Origin: Geomonas paludis | GTDB lineage: Bacteria; Desulfobacterota; Desulfuromonadia; Geobacterales; Geobacteraceae | Length of the DNA: 64,000 nt | Reading direction: 5' to 3' | Assembly (NCBI RefSeq): GCF_014193585.1 | Contig: NZ_BLXY01000008.1 | Coordinates: 78,148 to 142,147, forward strand | In this document: in pieces, positions 7,689-15,042 of the stretch | How positions within the stretch are numbered: the first letter of the stretch is position 1 | Layout: every line of letters starts with the position of its first letter | Program-made: the position numbers and the translations under genes | Notes under the pieces: generated by a model | Told to the model about the DNA's origin: nothing | The model's database searches: none | The model's input: only the letters and a program-made list of their open reading frames with translations

Positions 7689-8726
7689 ATGAGAGAATTC
7701 GACATCGCCGGACGCAAGGTCGGCGCGAACCATCCCCCGCTGGTTCTGGCGGAGATCGGCATCAACCACGAGGGGAGCCTGGAAAAGGCGGTCCGCATGG
7801 TGGACGACGCCGCCGCGGCCGGCTGCGAGTGCGTCAAGTTCCAGACCCACGTCATCGAGGACGAGATGATCCCGAACGACGTCATCCCGGGTAACGCCAA
7901 GGAATCGATCTGGGACATCATGAAGCGCTGCGCCCTGACCGCTGCCGAGGAGGCGGAGCTGAAACGCTACGTGGAGGGAAAGGGGCTCATCTTCCTGAGC
8001 ACCCCCTTTTCGCGCGCCGCCGCGGTGCAGCTGGAAAAACTCGATGTCCCCGCCTACAAGATCGGCTCGGGCGAGTGCAACAACTACCCGCTGGTCGAGC
8101 ACATCGCCCGCTACGGCAAGCCGGTGATCCTCTCCACCGGGATGAACCCCATGGAGAACATCGCCCGCTCGGTCGCCATCCTGGAGAAACACGAGGTCCC
8201 CTTCGCGCTGATGCACTGCACCAGCATCTACCCGACCCCCTACGACAAGGTGCGCCTGGGGGCGCTGGCCGAGCTGCAGGCCGCCTTCCCGGGCGTCCCG
8301 GTCGGGCTTTCCGACCACTCGCTCAGCAACTACCCCTGCCTGGGCGCGGTGGCACTGGGGGCGTCGCTTTTGGAGCGGCACTTCACCTCGGACAAGGGGT
8401 GGCCGGGACCGGACATCGAGATCTCCATGGACCCGGCCGAACTGAAACAGCTCATCGAGGGGAGCCGCGCCATCTTCCAGGCGCGCGGCGGGAAGAAGGG
8501 GGTGCTCCCGGAGGAACAGCCCACCATCGACTTCGCCTACGCCTGCATCGTCACCATCAGGGACATCGCGGCGGGGGAGACCTTCAGCTACGACAACATC
8601 TGGGTGAAGCGCCCCGGCACCGGGGAGATCAAGGCGGAGCATTTCGAAACGGTGCTCGGCAAAAAGGCCAAGGTCGCGCTCAAGGCGGACCGCCAACTGG
8701 CATGGGAGCAGATCGACAATGGCTAG
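7689..8726 (+). CDS. neuB: Nonulosonic acid synthase (NeuB/LegI type)
   Basis: 345 residues, usual length for NeuB. It condenses phosphoenolpyruvate with a six-carbon amino sugar (ManNAc or 6-deoxy-mannose diacetamido) to make the nine-carbon acid. The N-terminal TIM barrel (about 1-280) shows LAEIGINHEG, VKFQTH, TPFS and KIGSGE; the C-terminal part (about 285-345) is an antifreeze-type SAF lid domain (IAAGETFSYDNIWVKRPG). It sits between neuA (2-base gap) and neuC (8-base overlap), so translation is probably coupled. PseI-type synthases look similar, but pairing with a NeuC-type epimerase favours the sialic/legionaminic route. Confidence 0.93.
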   Translation: MREFDIAGRKVGANHPPLVLAEIGINHEGSLEKAVRMVDDAAAAGCECVKFQTHVIEDEMIPNDVIPGNAKESIWDIMKRCALTAAEEAELKRYVEGKGLIFLSTPFSRAAAVQLEKLDVPAYKIGSGECNNYPLVEHIARYGKPVILSTGMNPMENIARSVAILEKHEVPFALMHCTSIYPTPYDKVRLGALAELQAAFPGVPVGLSDHSLSNYPCLGAVALGASLLERHFTSDKGWPGPDIEISMDPAELKQLIEGSRAIFQARGGKKGVLPEEQPTIDFAYACIVTIRDIAAGETFSYDNIWVKRPGTGEIKAEHFETVLGKKAKVALKADRQLAWEQIDNG

Positions 8727-9852
8727 GAAGGTACTCTTTCTCACCGGGACCCGCGCCGATTTCGGCAAGCTGAAGTCCCTGATGCACGCCCTGGACCGCG
8801 AGGAGGGCTTCGAGGTGCACGTCTTCGTCACCGGCATGCACGTCCTGCCCAAGTACGGCAACACCGGCGACGAGGTGGAAAAGGCCGGCTTCCAGCGCAT
8901 CTTCAAGTTCATCAACCAGAAATCCAACGACTCCATGGACAACATCCTGGCCAACACCATCCTGGGGCTCTCCAACTACGTCGACCTGACCAAGCCCGAC
9001 CTGATGGTGATCCACGGCGACCGCGCCGAGGCGCTGGCCGGCGCCATCGTGGGGGCCTTCAACAACATCCTGGTGGCCCACATCGAAGGGGGGGAGGTCT
9101 CCGGCACCATCGACGAGTCGATCCGCCACTCCATCTCCAAGCTGGCCCACCTGCACTTCGTGGCCAACGACGAGGCCAAGGCGCGCCTGATGCGCATGGG
9201 AGAGCCGGGGGGGAACATCTTCACCATCGGATCCCCCGACCTCGACCTGATGATGTCGGACGCGCTCCCCTCGCTGGCCGAGGTGAAGGAGCGCTACGAG
9301 ATCCCCTTCGAGCACTACGGCATCTTCACCTACCACCCGGTCACCACCAGCCTGCACAACCTGCTGGCCAAGGTGAAGGAGGTCAAGGCGGCGCTCCTGG
9401 AATCGGGACGCAACTACGTGGTGATCTATCCCAACAACGACCCCGGCTCCGAGATCATCATCGAGGAACTGGAGGCGCTGCGGGGCAACCCGCACTTCCG
9501 CATCTTCCCCTCGGTGCGCTTCGAGGCCTTCCTGGTCCTTTTGAAGCACGCCGACTTCATGATCGGCAACTCCAGCGCCGCGGTGCGCGAGGCCCCCTTC
9601 TACGGGGTCTGTTCCATCAACATCGGCACCAGGCAGGACGGCAGGTGCCAAAGCGGCTGCATCCTCAACGTGCACGAGTCGCGCGGCGAGGTGATGGCGG
9701 CCATCGAGCAGTGCGCCTCCCAGCGCGGCGAGCGCTCCACCCACTTCGGCCACGGCAACAGCACCGACCAGTTCGTCAGCCTCTTGAAGGACCCGCGCCT
9801 TTGGGAAGTGAGCGTGCAGAAGCGCTTCGCCGACCACCCGGAGGCGGCATGA
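8719..9852 (+). CDS. neuC: Hydrolysing UDP/GDP-sugar 2-epimerase (NeuC/LegG type)
   Basis: 377 residues. It converts a UDP- or GDP-linked N-acetylated glucosamine derivative to the free manno sugar used by NeuB. The start VLFLTGTRADFGKLKSL is typical of NeuC (GTRAD/YG motif). HGDRAEAL and HIEGGEVSGTIDESIRHSISK are diagnostic of the hydrolysing subfamily, and GNSSAAVREAP is the C-terminal nucleotide-binding loop. It overlaps neuB by 8 bases and the HisF-like gene by 4 (ATGA). A NeuC enzyme rather than a PseG-type nucleotidase means the end product is unlikely to be pseudaminic acid. Confidence 0.92.
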   Translation: MARKVLFLTGTRADFGKLKSLMHALDREEGFEVHVFVTGMHVLPKYGNTGDEVEKAGFQRIFKFINQKSNDSMDNILANTILGLSNYVDLTKPDLMVIHGDRAEALAGAIVGAFNNILVAHIEGGEVSGTIDESIRHSISKLAHLHFVANDEAKARLMRMGEPGGNIFTIGSPDLDLMMSDALPSLAEVKERYEIPFEHYGIFTYHPVTTSLHNLLAKVKEVKAALLESGRNYVVIYPNNDPGSEIIIEELEALRGNPHFRIFPSVRFEAFLVLLKHADFMIGNSSAAVREAPFYGVCSINIGTRQDGRCQSGCILNVHESRGEVMAAIEQCASQRGERSTHFGHGNSTDQFVSLLKDPRLWEVSVQKRFADHPEAA

Positions 9853-10604
9853 TCAAGAAGCGGTTGATCGCCAGGATCGACATCAAGAACGAGTTCGTGA
9901 TCAAGGGGATCCACCTGGAAGGGGTGCGCAAGATCGGCGACCCGCACGACCTGGCCGTGAAGTACTACGAGGAGCGCATCGACGAGATCCTGTTCATGGA
10001 CGCGGTAGCGAGCCTCTACGGCAGGAACAACCTGTTCGACATCATCGAGCGCTCCTGCCGGGACGTCTTCGTCCCCATCACCGTGGGGGGCGGCATCCGC
10101 ACCATGGAGGACATCGAGCGGTCGCTGAAGGCGGGCGCCGACAAGGTGGCCATCAACACCCAGGCGGTCAAGACGCCGCAGTTCATCGCCGAGGCCGTGC
10201 GCACCTTCGGCTCGCAGTGCATCGTCGCCTCGGTCGAGGCCAAGCGCCACGGCGCCGGCTGGGAGTCCTACTGCGACAACGGCCGCGAGCATACCGGCAA
10301 GGACGCGCTTGGCTGGTGCCGCCAGCTGGAAGAGCTGGGGGCAGGGGAGCTTTTGGTGACCTCCGTTGATACCGAGGGGACCAAGAAGGGGTGCGACCTG
10401 CAGCTGTTGCAGGCGGCGGCCAAAGGCGCGGGGATCCCGGTCATCGGCTGCGGCGGCATCGGCAACACGGGCCATGTCGTCGACGTCTTTCAGAAGACCG
10501 CCTGCGACGCCGTCGCCGTCGCGTCCATCCTGCACTACAACCTGGCCGGCGTGGGCCAGATCAAGGAGGCCCTTCTCGCCGGAGGGGTCCAGGTACGTCC
10601 ATGA
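9849..10604 (+). CDS. HisF-like cyclase subunit of an amidotransferase (acetamidino sugar synthesis)
   Basis: 251 residues; the ATG at 9849 overlaps the neuC stop and has GGAGGCGGC just before it. A TIM barrel of the HisF family: RLIARIDIK at the start, VGGGIRTMEDIE, VSVD-type VTSVDTEGTKKG and GCGGIGNTGH phosphate loops. It differs from genuine HisF (which begins RIIPCLDV), matching the paralogues found next to N-acetyl sugar amidotransferases in O-antigen and flagellin glycan loci. In that family the HisF-like barrel accepts ammonia from a HisH-like glutaminase and passes it on. It is followed by such a HisH (4-base overlap) and by the amidotransferase, so a role in histidine synthesis is unlikely. 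Confidence 0.88.
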   Translation: MIKKRLIARIDIKNEFVIKGIHLEGVRKIGDPHDLAVKYYEERIDEILFMDAVASLYGRNNLFDIIERSCRDVFVPITVGGGIRTMEDIERSLKAGADKVAINTQAVKTPQFIAEAVRTFGSQCIVASVEAKRHGAGWESYCDNGREHTGKDALGWCRQLEELGAGELLVTSVDTEGTKKGCDLQLLQAAAKGAGIPVIGCGGIGNTGHVVDVFQKTACDAVAVASILHYNLAGVGQIKEALLAGGVQVRP

Positions 10605-11233
10605 CAAAGCCGGGCATAGCCATAGTTGATTACGGTCTGGGGAACGTGCGGAGCATCGGCAACGGCGTGGAGAAGGTCGGGGGGGAGCCTGTGCTGACCC
10701 GCGACCCCGCGCAGATTCTGGCCGCGGACGGGCTGGTGCTCCCGGGTGTGGGCTCCTTCGTCTCCGGCATGGAGCGCCTCGCCGGCTGCGGCCTCATCGA
10801 CTGCATCAGGGAGTACGCAGCCGGGGGCAAGCCGATGATCGGCATCTGCCTCGGCATGCAGCTCCTCTTCGAGCAGGGCGAGGAATTCGGCGTCACCGCC
10901 GGGCTGGCGCTCCTCTCCGGCGAGGTGAAGCTCCTGCCGCCGGTGGCGAAGCTCCCGCACATGGCCTGGAACGGCATCGCGCCGCCCGCCCCCGGGCGCT
11001 GGGACGGGACCCCGTTTGCGGGGGTGCGCCCGGGCGAGGACATGTACTTCGTGCACAGCTACGCCGCCGTGGCGGGAAACGAAAGCGACGTCCTCTCCGT
11101 CACCGATTTCGGCGGGCACAGCTTCGTCTCCGCCGTGCAGCGCGGTAACATCACCGGCTGCCAGTTCCACCCGGAGAAGAGCGGGGCGGAAGGCCTGGCC
11201 ATCCTCGCCGCCTGGGTGGACTCCTGCCGCTAA
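10601..11233 (+). CDS. HisH-like glutamine amidotransferase subunit
   Basis: 210 residues. A class I glutaminase that releases ammonia from glutamine. Visible features: IVDYGLGNVRSI at the N-terminus, nucleophile C83 in GICLGMQLLF, and catalytic H190/E192 in FHPEKSG. Length and motifs match HisH. The ATG overlaps the HisF-like stop by 4 bases, indicating a coupled heterodimer. Together with the amidotransferase 30 bases downstream it forms the set known from acetamidino-sugar loci (PseA with paralogous HisH/HisF in Campylobacter). Alternative: a displaced histidine gene, disfavoured by the company it keeps. Confidence 0.9.
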   Translation: MTKPGIAIVDYGLGNVRSIGNGVEKVGGEPVLTRDPAQILAADGLVLPGVGSFVSGMERLAGCGLIDCIREYAAGGKPMIGICLGMQLLFEQGEEFGVTAGLALLSGEVKLLPPVAKLPHMAWNGIAPPAPGRWDGTPFAGVRPGEDMYFVHSYAAVAGNESDVLSVTDFGGHSFVSAVQRGNITGCQFHPEKSGAEGLAILAAWVDSCR

Positions 11234-11262
11234 ACGACGACTACCGCAAAGGGGAAATATAG

Positions 11263-12474
11263 ATGAGCGAGCATCTCGAGGCCTACTACGGCCTGCCGGA
11301 AGAAGTGAAGTTCTGCAAGCGCTGCGTGATCTCCAACCAGCGCCCGAGCTCGGTGGTGGAGTTCAAGAACCGCGGCACGGAGAAGAAGCCGACCATCGAG
11401 TTCGACGACCAGGGGATCTGCAGCGCCTGCACCTTCGCCGACATGAAGGAAACGGTCATCGACTGGAAGGCGCGCGAGGCGGAGCTGATCGAGCTCTGCA
11501 ACCGGCACCGGAGCAAGGACGGCGGCTACGACTGCATCGTGCCGGGAAGCGGCGGCAAGGACAGCGCCTTCACCGCCCACATCCTCAAGTACAAGTACGG
11601 CATGAACCCGCTCACGGTGACCTGGGCGCCGCACAAGTACACCGAGATCGGCTGGCACAACTTCCAGAACTGGATCCACTCCGGCCTGGACAACATCCTC
11701 TACACCCCCAACGGCAAGCTGCACCGGCTCCTGACCCGGCTCGCCTTCGAGAACCTGGTGCACCCCTTCCAGCCCTTCATCATCGGGCAGCGCCTGATCG
11801 GTCCCCGCTTCTCCGGGCTGTACCGCATCCCGCTGGTCTTCTACGGCGAGAACCAGGCCGAGTACGGCAACAACATCAAGGAGAACGACCGCCCCACCAT
11901 GGCCCCCTCCTTCTACGAGACCACCCGCGACCTCGACTCGCTGTTCCTGGGCGGCGTCTCGGCGCGCGACCTGATCTCGCAGTACCAGGTCGATCCGCGC
12001 GACCTGAACCCGTACCTCCCCATCGACGGCAGCGTGCTGCGCGAGGTGGGGACCGAGGTGCATTACCTGGGCTACTACCTGAAGTGGGACCCGCAGGAGT
12101 GCTACTACTACGCCTCCGAGCACACCGGTTTCCAGGTCAACGTGGAGCGCACCGAGGGGTCCTACTCCAAGTACAGCTCCATCGACGACCGCATCGATCC
12201 CCTGCACTACTACACCACCTTCATCAAGTTCGGCATCGGCCGGGCCACCTACGACGCGGCCCAGGAGGTGCGCAACCAGAAGATCACCCGCGAGGAGGCG
12301 GTGGCCCTGGTGAAGCGCTACGACGCCGAGTTCCCGTCCAAGTACTTCCACGAGATCCTGGAGTACATGGGGATCACCGAGGAGCGCTTCTGGGAGGTGA
12401 TCGACCAGGCGCGCTCGCCGCACCTGTGGGAGCAGGTGAACGGGGAATGGAGGCTGCGCCACCATGTCTACTGA
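11263..12474 (+). CDS. N-acetyl sugar amidotransferase (PseA/WbuX family)
   Basis: 403 residues; preceded by AAAGGGGAAATAT. An ATP-dependent enzyme that replaces the oxygen of an acetamido group with nitrogen to form acetamidino. Two Cys pairs, C18/C21 (FCKRC) and C53/C56 (CSACTF), look like a zinc site. The PP-loop PGSGGKDS (P94-S101) activates the substrate by adenylation. The whole layout, including the GLDNILYTPNGK region, fits the TIGR03573-type family. Ammonia is expected from the HisH/HisF pair immediately upstream. In context with neuABC the likely product is an acetamidino-nonulosonate such as 5-acetamidino legionaminic acid (inference). The next gene overlaps by 11 bases. Confidence 0.9.
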   Translation: MSEHLEAYYGLPEEVKFCKRCVISNQRPSSVVEFKNRGTEKKPTIEFDDQGICSACTFADMKETVIDWKAREAELIELCNRHRSKDGGYDCIVPGSGGKDSAFTAHILKYKYGMNPLTVTWAPHKYTEIGWHNFQNWIHSGLDNILYTPNGKLHRLLTRLAFENLVHPFQPFIIGQRLIGPRFSGLYRIPLVFYGENQAEYGNNIKENDRPTMAPSFYETTRDLDSLFLGGVSARDLISQYQVDPRDLNPYLPIDGSVLREVGTEVHYLGYYLKWDPQECYYYASEHTGFQVNVERTEGSYSKYSSIDDRIDPLHYYTTFIKFGIGRATYDAAQEVRNQKITREEAVALVKRYDAEFPSKYFHEILEYMGITEERFWEVIDQARSPHLWEQVNGEWRLRHHVY

Positions 12475-13438
12475 GCGGCGGCAGGCCGAGGTGCTGGAGG
12501 AGGAGGCCCAGGCCTTCAACCACCAGATCCACGAGCGGATGGCCCACGGCCACGTCCCGGACCTGCGCCGGGCGCCGCGCTGCGAGTGGTTCATCAACAA
12601 CCCCTGGCGCGACCCGGCCTACGTGAAGCTCGACTTCTACGAGCAGTTCGAGCTGATCGAGAAGACCCTGCGCGACCAGCTCGGCCCGCGCCCGGCCCGG
12701 GTCCTGGAGATCGGCTGCGGTCCCGGCTACCTCTCCCTGGAGCTCGCCCGCGCCGGCCACGACGTCACCGGGATCGACCTTTCCCCGGCCTGCATCGAGG
12801 TGGCGCGCCGCATGGCGGACGAGGACCCCTGGCGGGTGGAGCGGGGCGGCCTCGCCTACCTCGCCGGCGACCTGTTCGCACATCCGCAGCTTGCCGTGGG
12901 GAGCTTCGATGCGGTAGTCTTCCTGGGCGCGCTGCACCACTTCCCGGAGCAGGAGCGCGTCATGGCGCGGGTCAGGGAGCTGTTGCGCGCAGGAGGCATC
13001 GTGATGGCCCACGAGCCGACCCGCGACCGGGTCACCCGGGGCAACGCCGCCTTCTGCCACCTGCTCAGAACCCTTTTGTCCGCCGGCAACGGCTTCCACG
13101 CCGATTTCCCGATTCCCGCGCCGGAGGCGGTGGAGGGTGAGATCGGCAAGCTCTTCGCCCACATGCGCTACGAGACCGAGGACGCCGAGAAGCTGCAGTC
13201 CCCCAACGACAACGAGGCCGGCTTCCGCGAGATGTACGCCGCGCTTTCCGGCAGCTTCACCGAACTGGTCCTCGAGGAGCGCTACGCCTTTTTCCACGAG
13301 TTCATCGGCGGGCTCCGTTTTGACGAGGAAAAGAACCGCGCCCTGGCCCGCTACCTGCGTGACATGGACGCCCGCCTGGTTGAGCTGGGCGTACTCCAAT
13401 CCACCGAATTCTTCTACGTCGGATCGAGAAGGGCATGA
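12464..13438 (+). CDS. SAM-dependent class I methyltransferase
   Basis: 324 residues, starting inside the last codons of the amidotransferase. The SAM-binding loop VLEIGCGPGYLSLELA is near residue 81, followed by TGIDLSPACIEVA (acidic residue binding the ribose) and FDAVVFLGALHHF (motif II). This is the Methyltransf_11/25 type. The C-terminal 120 residues are helical and not recognised. The acceptor is unknown; O- or N-methylation of the nonulosonate or another glycan residue fits the neighbourhood. The stop overlaps the start of the radical SAM gene (ATGA). Confidence 0.85.
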   Translation: MSTERRQAEVLEEEAQAFNHQIHERMAHGHVPDLRRAPRCEWFINNPWRDPAYVKLDFYEQFELIEKTLRDQLGPRPARVLEIGCGPGYLSLELARAGHDVTGIDLSPACIEVARRMADEDPWRVERGGLAYLAGDLFAHPQLAVGSFDAVVFLGALHHFPEQERVMARVRELLRAGGIVMAHEPTRDRVTRGNAAFCHLLRTLLSAGNGFHADFPIPAPEAVEGEIGKLFAHMRYETEDAEKLQSPNDNEAGFREMYAALSGSFTELVLEERYAFFHEFIGGLRFDEEKNRALARYLRDMDARLVELGVLQSTEFFYVGSRRA

Positions 13439-14940
13439 AAAACATCATCCTGATATACCCCAAGATGGGGATGGCGGGGAGCGTGCTGGTGCGCCACCTG
13501 CCGCTCAGCGTCCTCTACGCCGCGGTCGACACCATCAAGTGCGGCATCAGGGTAGACGTAGTCGACGTCCGGCTCTCTCCCTCTGCCTGGCGCGAACAGA
13601 TCGCCCCCCTGGTCACCTCCGACACCCTCCTGGTCGGCCTGAGCGTCATGACCGGCCCCCCGATCAAGAACGCGCTGGAGATCTCGCGCTGGCTCAAATC
13701 CGAGCACCCGGATCTCCCGGTGGCCTGGGGCGGCCCGCACACCACCTTCAACGCGGTGGAGGTCTTCGACGAGGCGAGCGTCGACTTCGTCATCAAGGGG
13801 TACGGCTCGCTGCCGCTCTCCCGGCTGGCCAGGCGCCTGCGCGGCGATGCGGACGCACCCGCCCTGGACGCCATCCCCGGGCTCATGTACCGCGAGGGGA
13901 GCGAGGTGCGCGAGGTCCCCCCCGAGGCGAGCTTCGAGACCATCGACTACCGCGACATCCCCTATCACCTGGTCGAGAAGGACCTGGACCAGTACGGGCA
14001 GCTGGACAGCAGCGAGCGGATCTTCCCCATGTACAGCGCGCTCGGCTGCCCCTACCGCTGCGCCTTCTGCTCCTCCCCGGCCCAGTACCGGGACATGGCG
14101 CAGAAGTACCGCCACCTGCCGGCCGCGCACGTCGCCGACCACGTGGAGTTCGTGCACCGCCACTACGGCGCCACCTACATCTACTTCATCGACGACGACT
14201 CCTTCGTGAGCCTGGAGCACGTCGAGCAGGTGATCGACGAAATCCAGCGCCGCGGCATCAAGGTGGGGCTTGGCTTCCGCGGGGCGCGCATCAACGAGAT
14301 CGTGCGCATGAGCGACGCCTACCTGACCAAGCTGGCGCAGGCCGGCACCAATATCCTGCACATCGGCGCGGAGTCCGGTTCCCAGCGCATGCTCGACCTG
14401 ATGCACAAGGACTGCACCGTGGAGCAGATCGTCGAGGTGAACCGGAAACTGGCCCGGCACCCCGAGATCAAGGCGGCCTACAACTGGCTGGTGGGGATCC
14501 CCGGGGAAACCATGGAGGACCTGCGGCTCACCCGGGAGCTGATGATGCGTCTCATCGACGATAACCCGAGCGCCCTCATCTTCATCCCCAACAAGTACCG
14601 CCCCCTGCCGGGTACGGAGCTTTACGCGCTGGCCGAGCAAAGCGGCTACCGCAAACCGCGGCGGCTGGAAGACTGGGTGGAAGTAGAGGCCGAAGGGGAT
14701 TACACTCCCCCCTGGTACAGTGAACAGCAGGAACGTGAGATCAGGATGATCCAGATCTGCTCCTACTTCATCGACGGCAAGATCAACAAGGTCGACACCG
14801 GCAACACGTTGAAGTTCAGGATCACCCGCCTGTTGGCGCTCTTCTACGCGCCTTTGGCGCGGCTGCGCGTGCGCCACGGCATCTCCGCCCTGCTGCTCGA
14901 ATCCGCCGCATTCAACTTTTTCACCTCCAGGTTCCGCTAG
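13435..14940 (+). CDS. B12-binding-domain radical SAM protein
   Basis: 501 residues. Residues about 1-150 resemble a cobalamin-binding Rossmann domain (VVDVRLSPSAW, WGGPHTTF), without a clear DxHxxG motif. A radical SAM barrel follows with the cluster ligands C205, C209 and C212 in GCPYRCAFC, and IGAESGSQRMLDLM typical of the class B radical SAM methyltransferase/methylthiotransferase architecture. The C-terminal about 90 residues are basic with a hydrophobic patch. Such enzymes methylate unactivated carbons or rearrange small molecules. In this sugar operon the likely substrate is a nucleotide sugar or glycan, but this is inference. It is followed by a roughly 100-base gap with a tiny frame and a GC hairpin. 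Confidence 0.83.
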   Translation: MKNIILIYPKMGMAGSVLVRHLPLSVLYAAVDTIKCGIRVDVVDVRLSPSAWREQIAPLVTSDTLLVGLSVMTGPPIKNALEISRWLKSEHPDLPVAWGGPHTTFNAVEVFDEASVDFVIKGYGSLPLSRLARRLRGDADAPALDAIPGLMYREGSEVREVPPEASFETIDYRDIPYHLVEKDLDQYGQLDSSERIFPMYSALGCPYRCAFCSSPAQYRDMAQKYRHLPAAHVADHVEFVHRHYGATYIYFIDDDSFVSLEHVEQVIDEIQRRGIKVGLGFRGARINEIVRMSDAYLTKLAQAGTNILHIGAESGSQRMLDLMHKDCTVEQIVEVNRKLARHPEIKAAYNWLVGIPGETMEDLRLTRELMMRLIDDNPSALIFIPNKYRPLPGTELYALAEQSGYRKPRRLEDWVEVEAEGDYTPPWYSEQQEREIRMIQICSYFIDGKINKVDTGNTLKFRITRLLALFYAPLARLRVRHGISALLLESAAFNFFTSRFR

Positions 14941-14958
14941 TCCGGGAAAGGAAGCCAC

Positions 14959-15039
14959 ATGAAGCTGCACTGCCCCGATATCGCCGCGCCACCTGAAGCG
15001 GCCCGGCCCCGATCCCTGCGCGGGCCGGAGCAAGGCTGA
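14959..15039 (+). CDS. Possible 26-residue leader peptide or gene remnant
   Basis: ATG at 14959 preceded by AAAGGAAG (6 bases), 26 codons (MKLHCPDIAAPPEAARPRSL and 6 more), TGA at 15037-15039 four bases before the asnB ATG. A GC hairpin (CCGGCCC with GGGCCGG, about 15003-15027) lies inside it. It may couple translation to asnB, or be the end product of a deletion. Nothing else supports a functional peptide. Confidence 0.3.
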   Translation: MKLHCPDIAAPPEAARPRSLRGPEQG

Positions 15040-15042
15040 GCC

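Noticed and set aside
7689..9852. Pseudaminic acid pathway (PseI/PseG)
   Set aside because: The third gene is a hydrolysing 2-epimerase (NeuC type) rather than a PseG nucleotidase, so the sialic/legionaminic route is favoured.
9849..11233. HisF and HisH as histidine biosynthesis genes
   Set aside because: They are fused by overlaps to neuC and lie just before an N-acetyl sugar amidotransferase; the HisF N-terminus differs from biosynthetic HisF.
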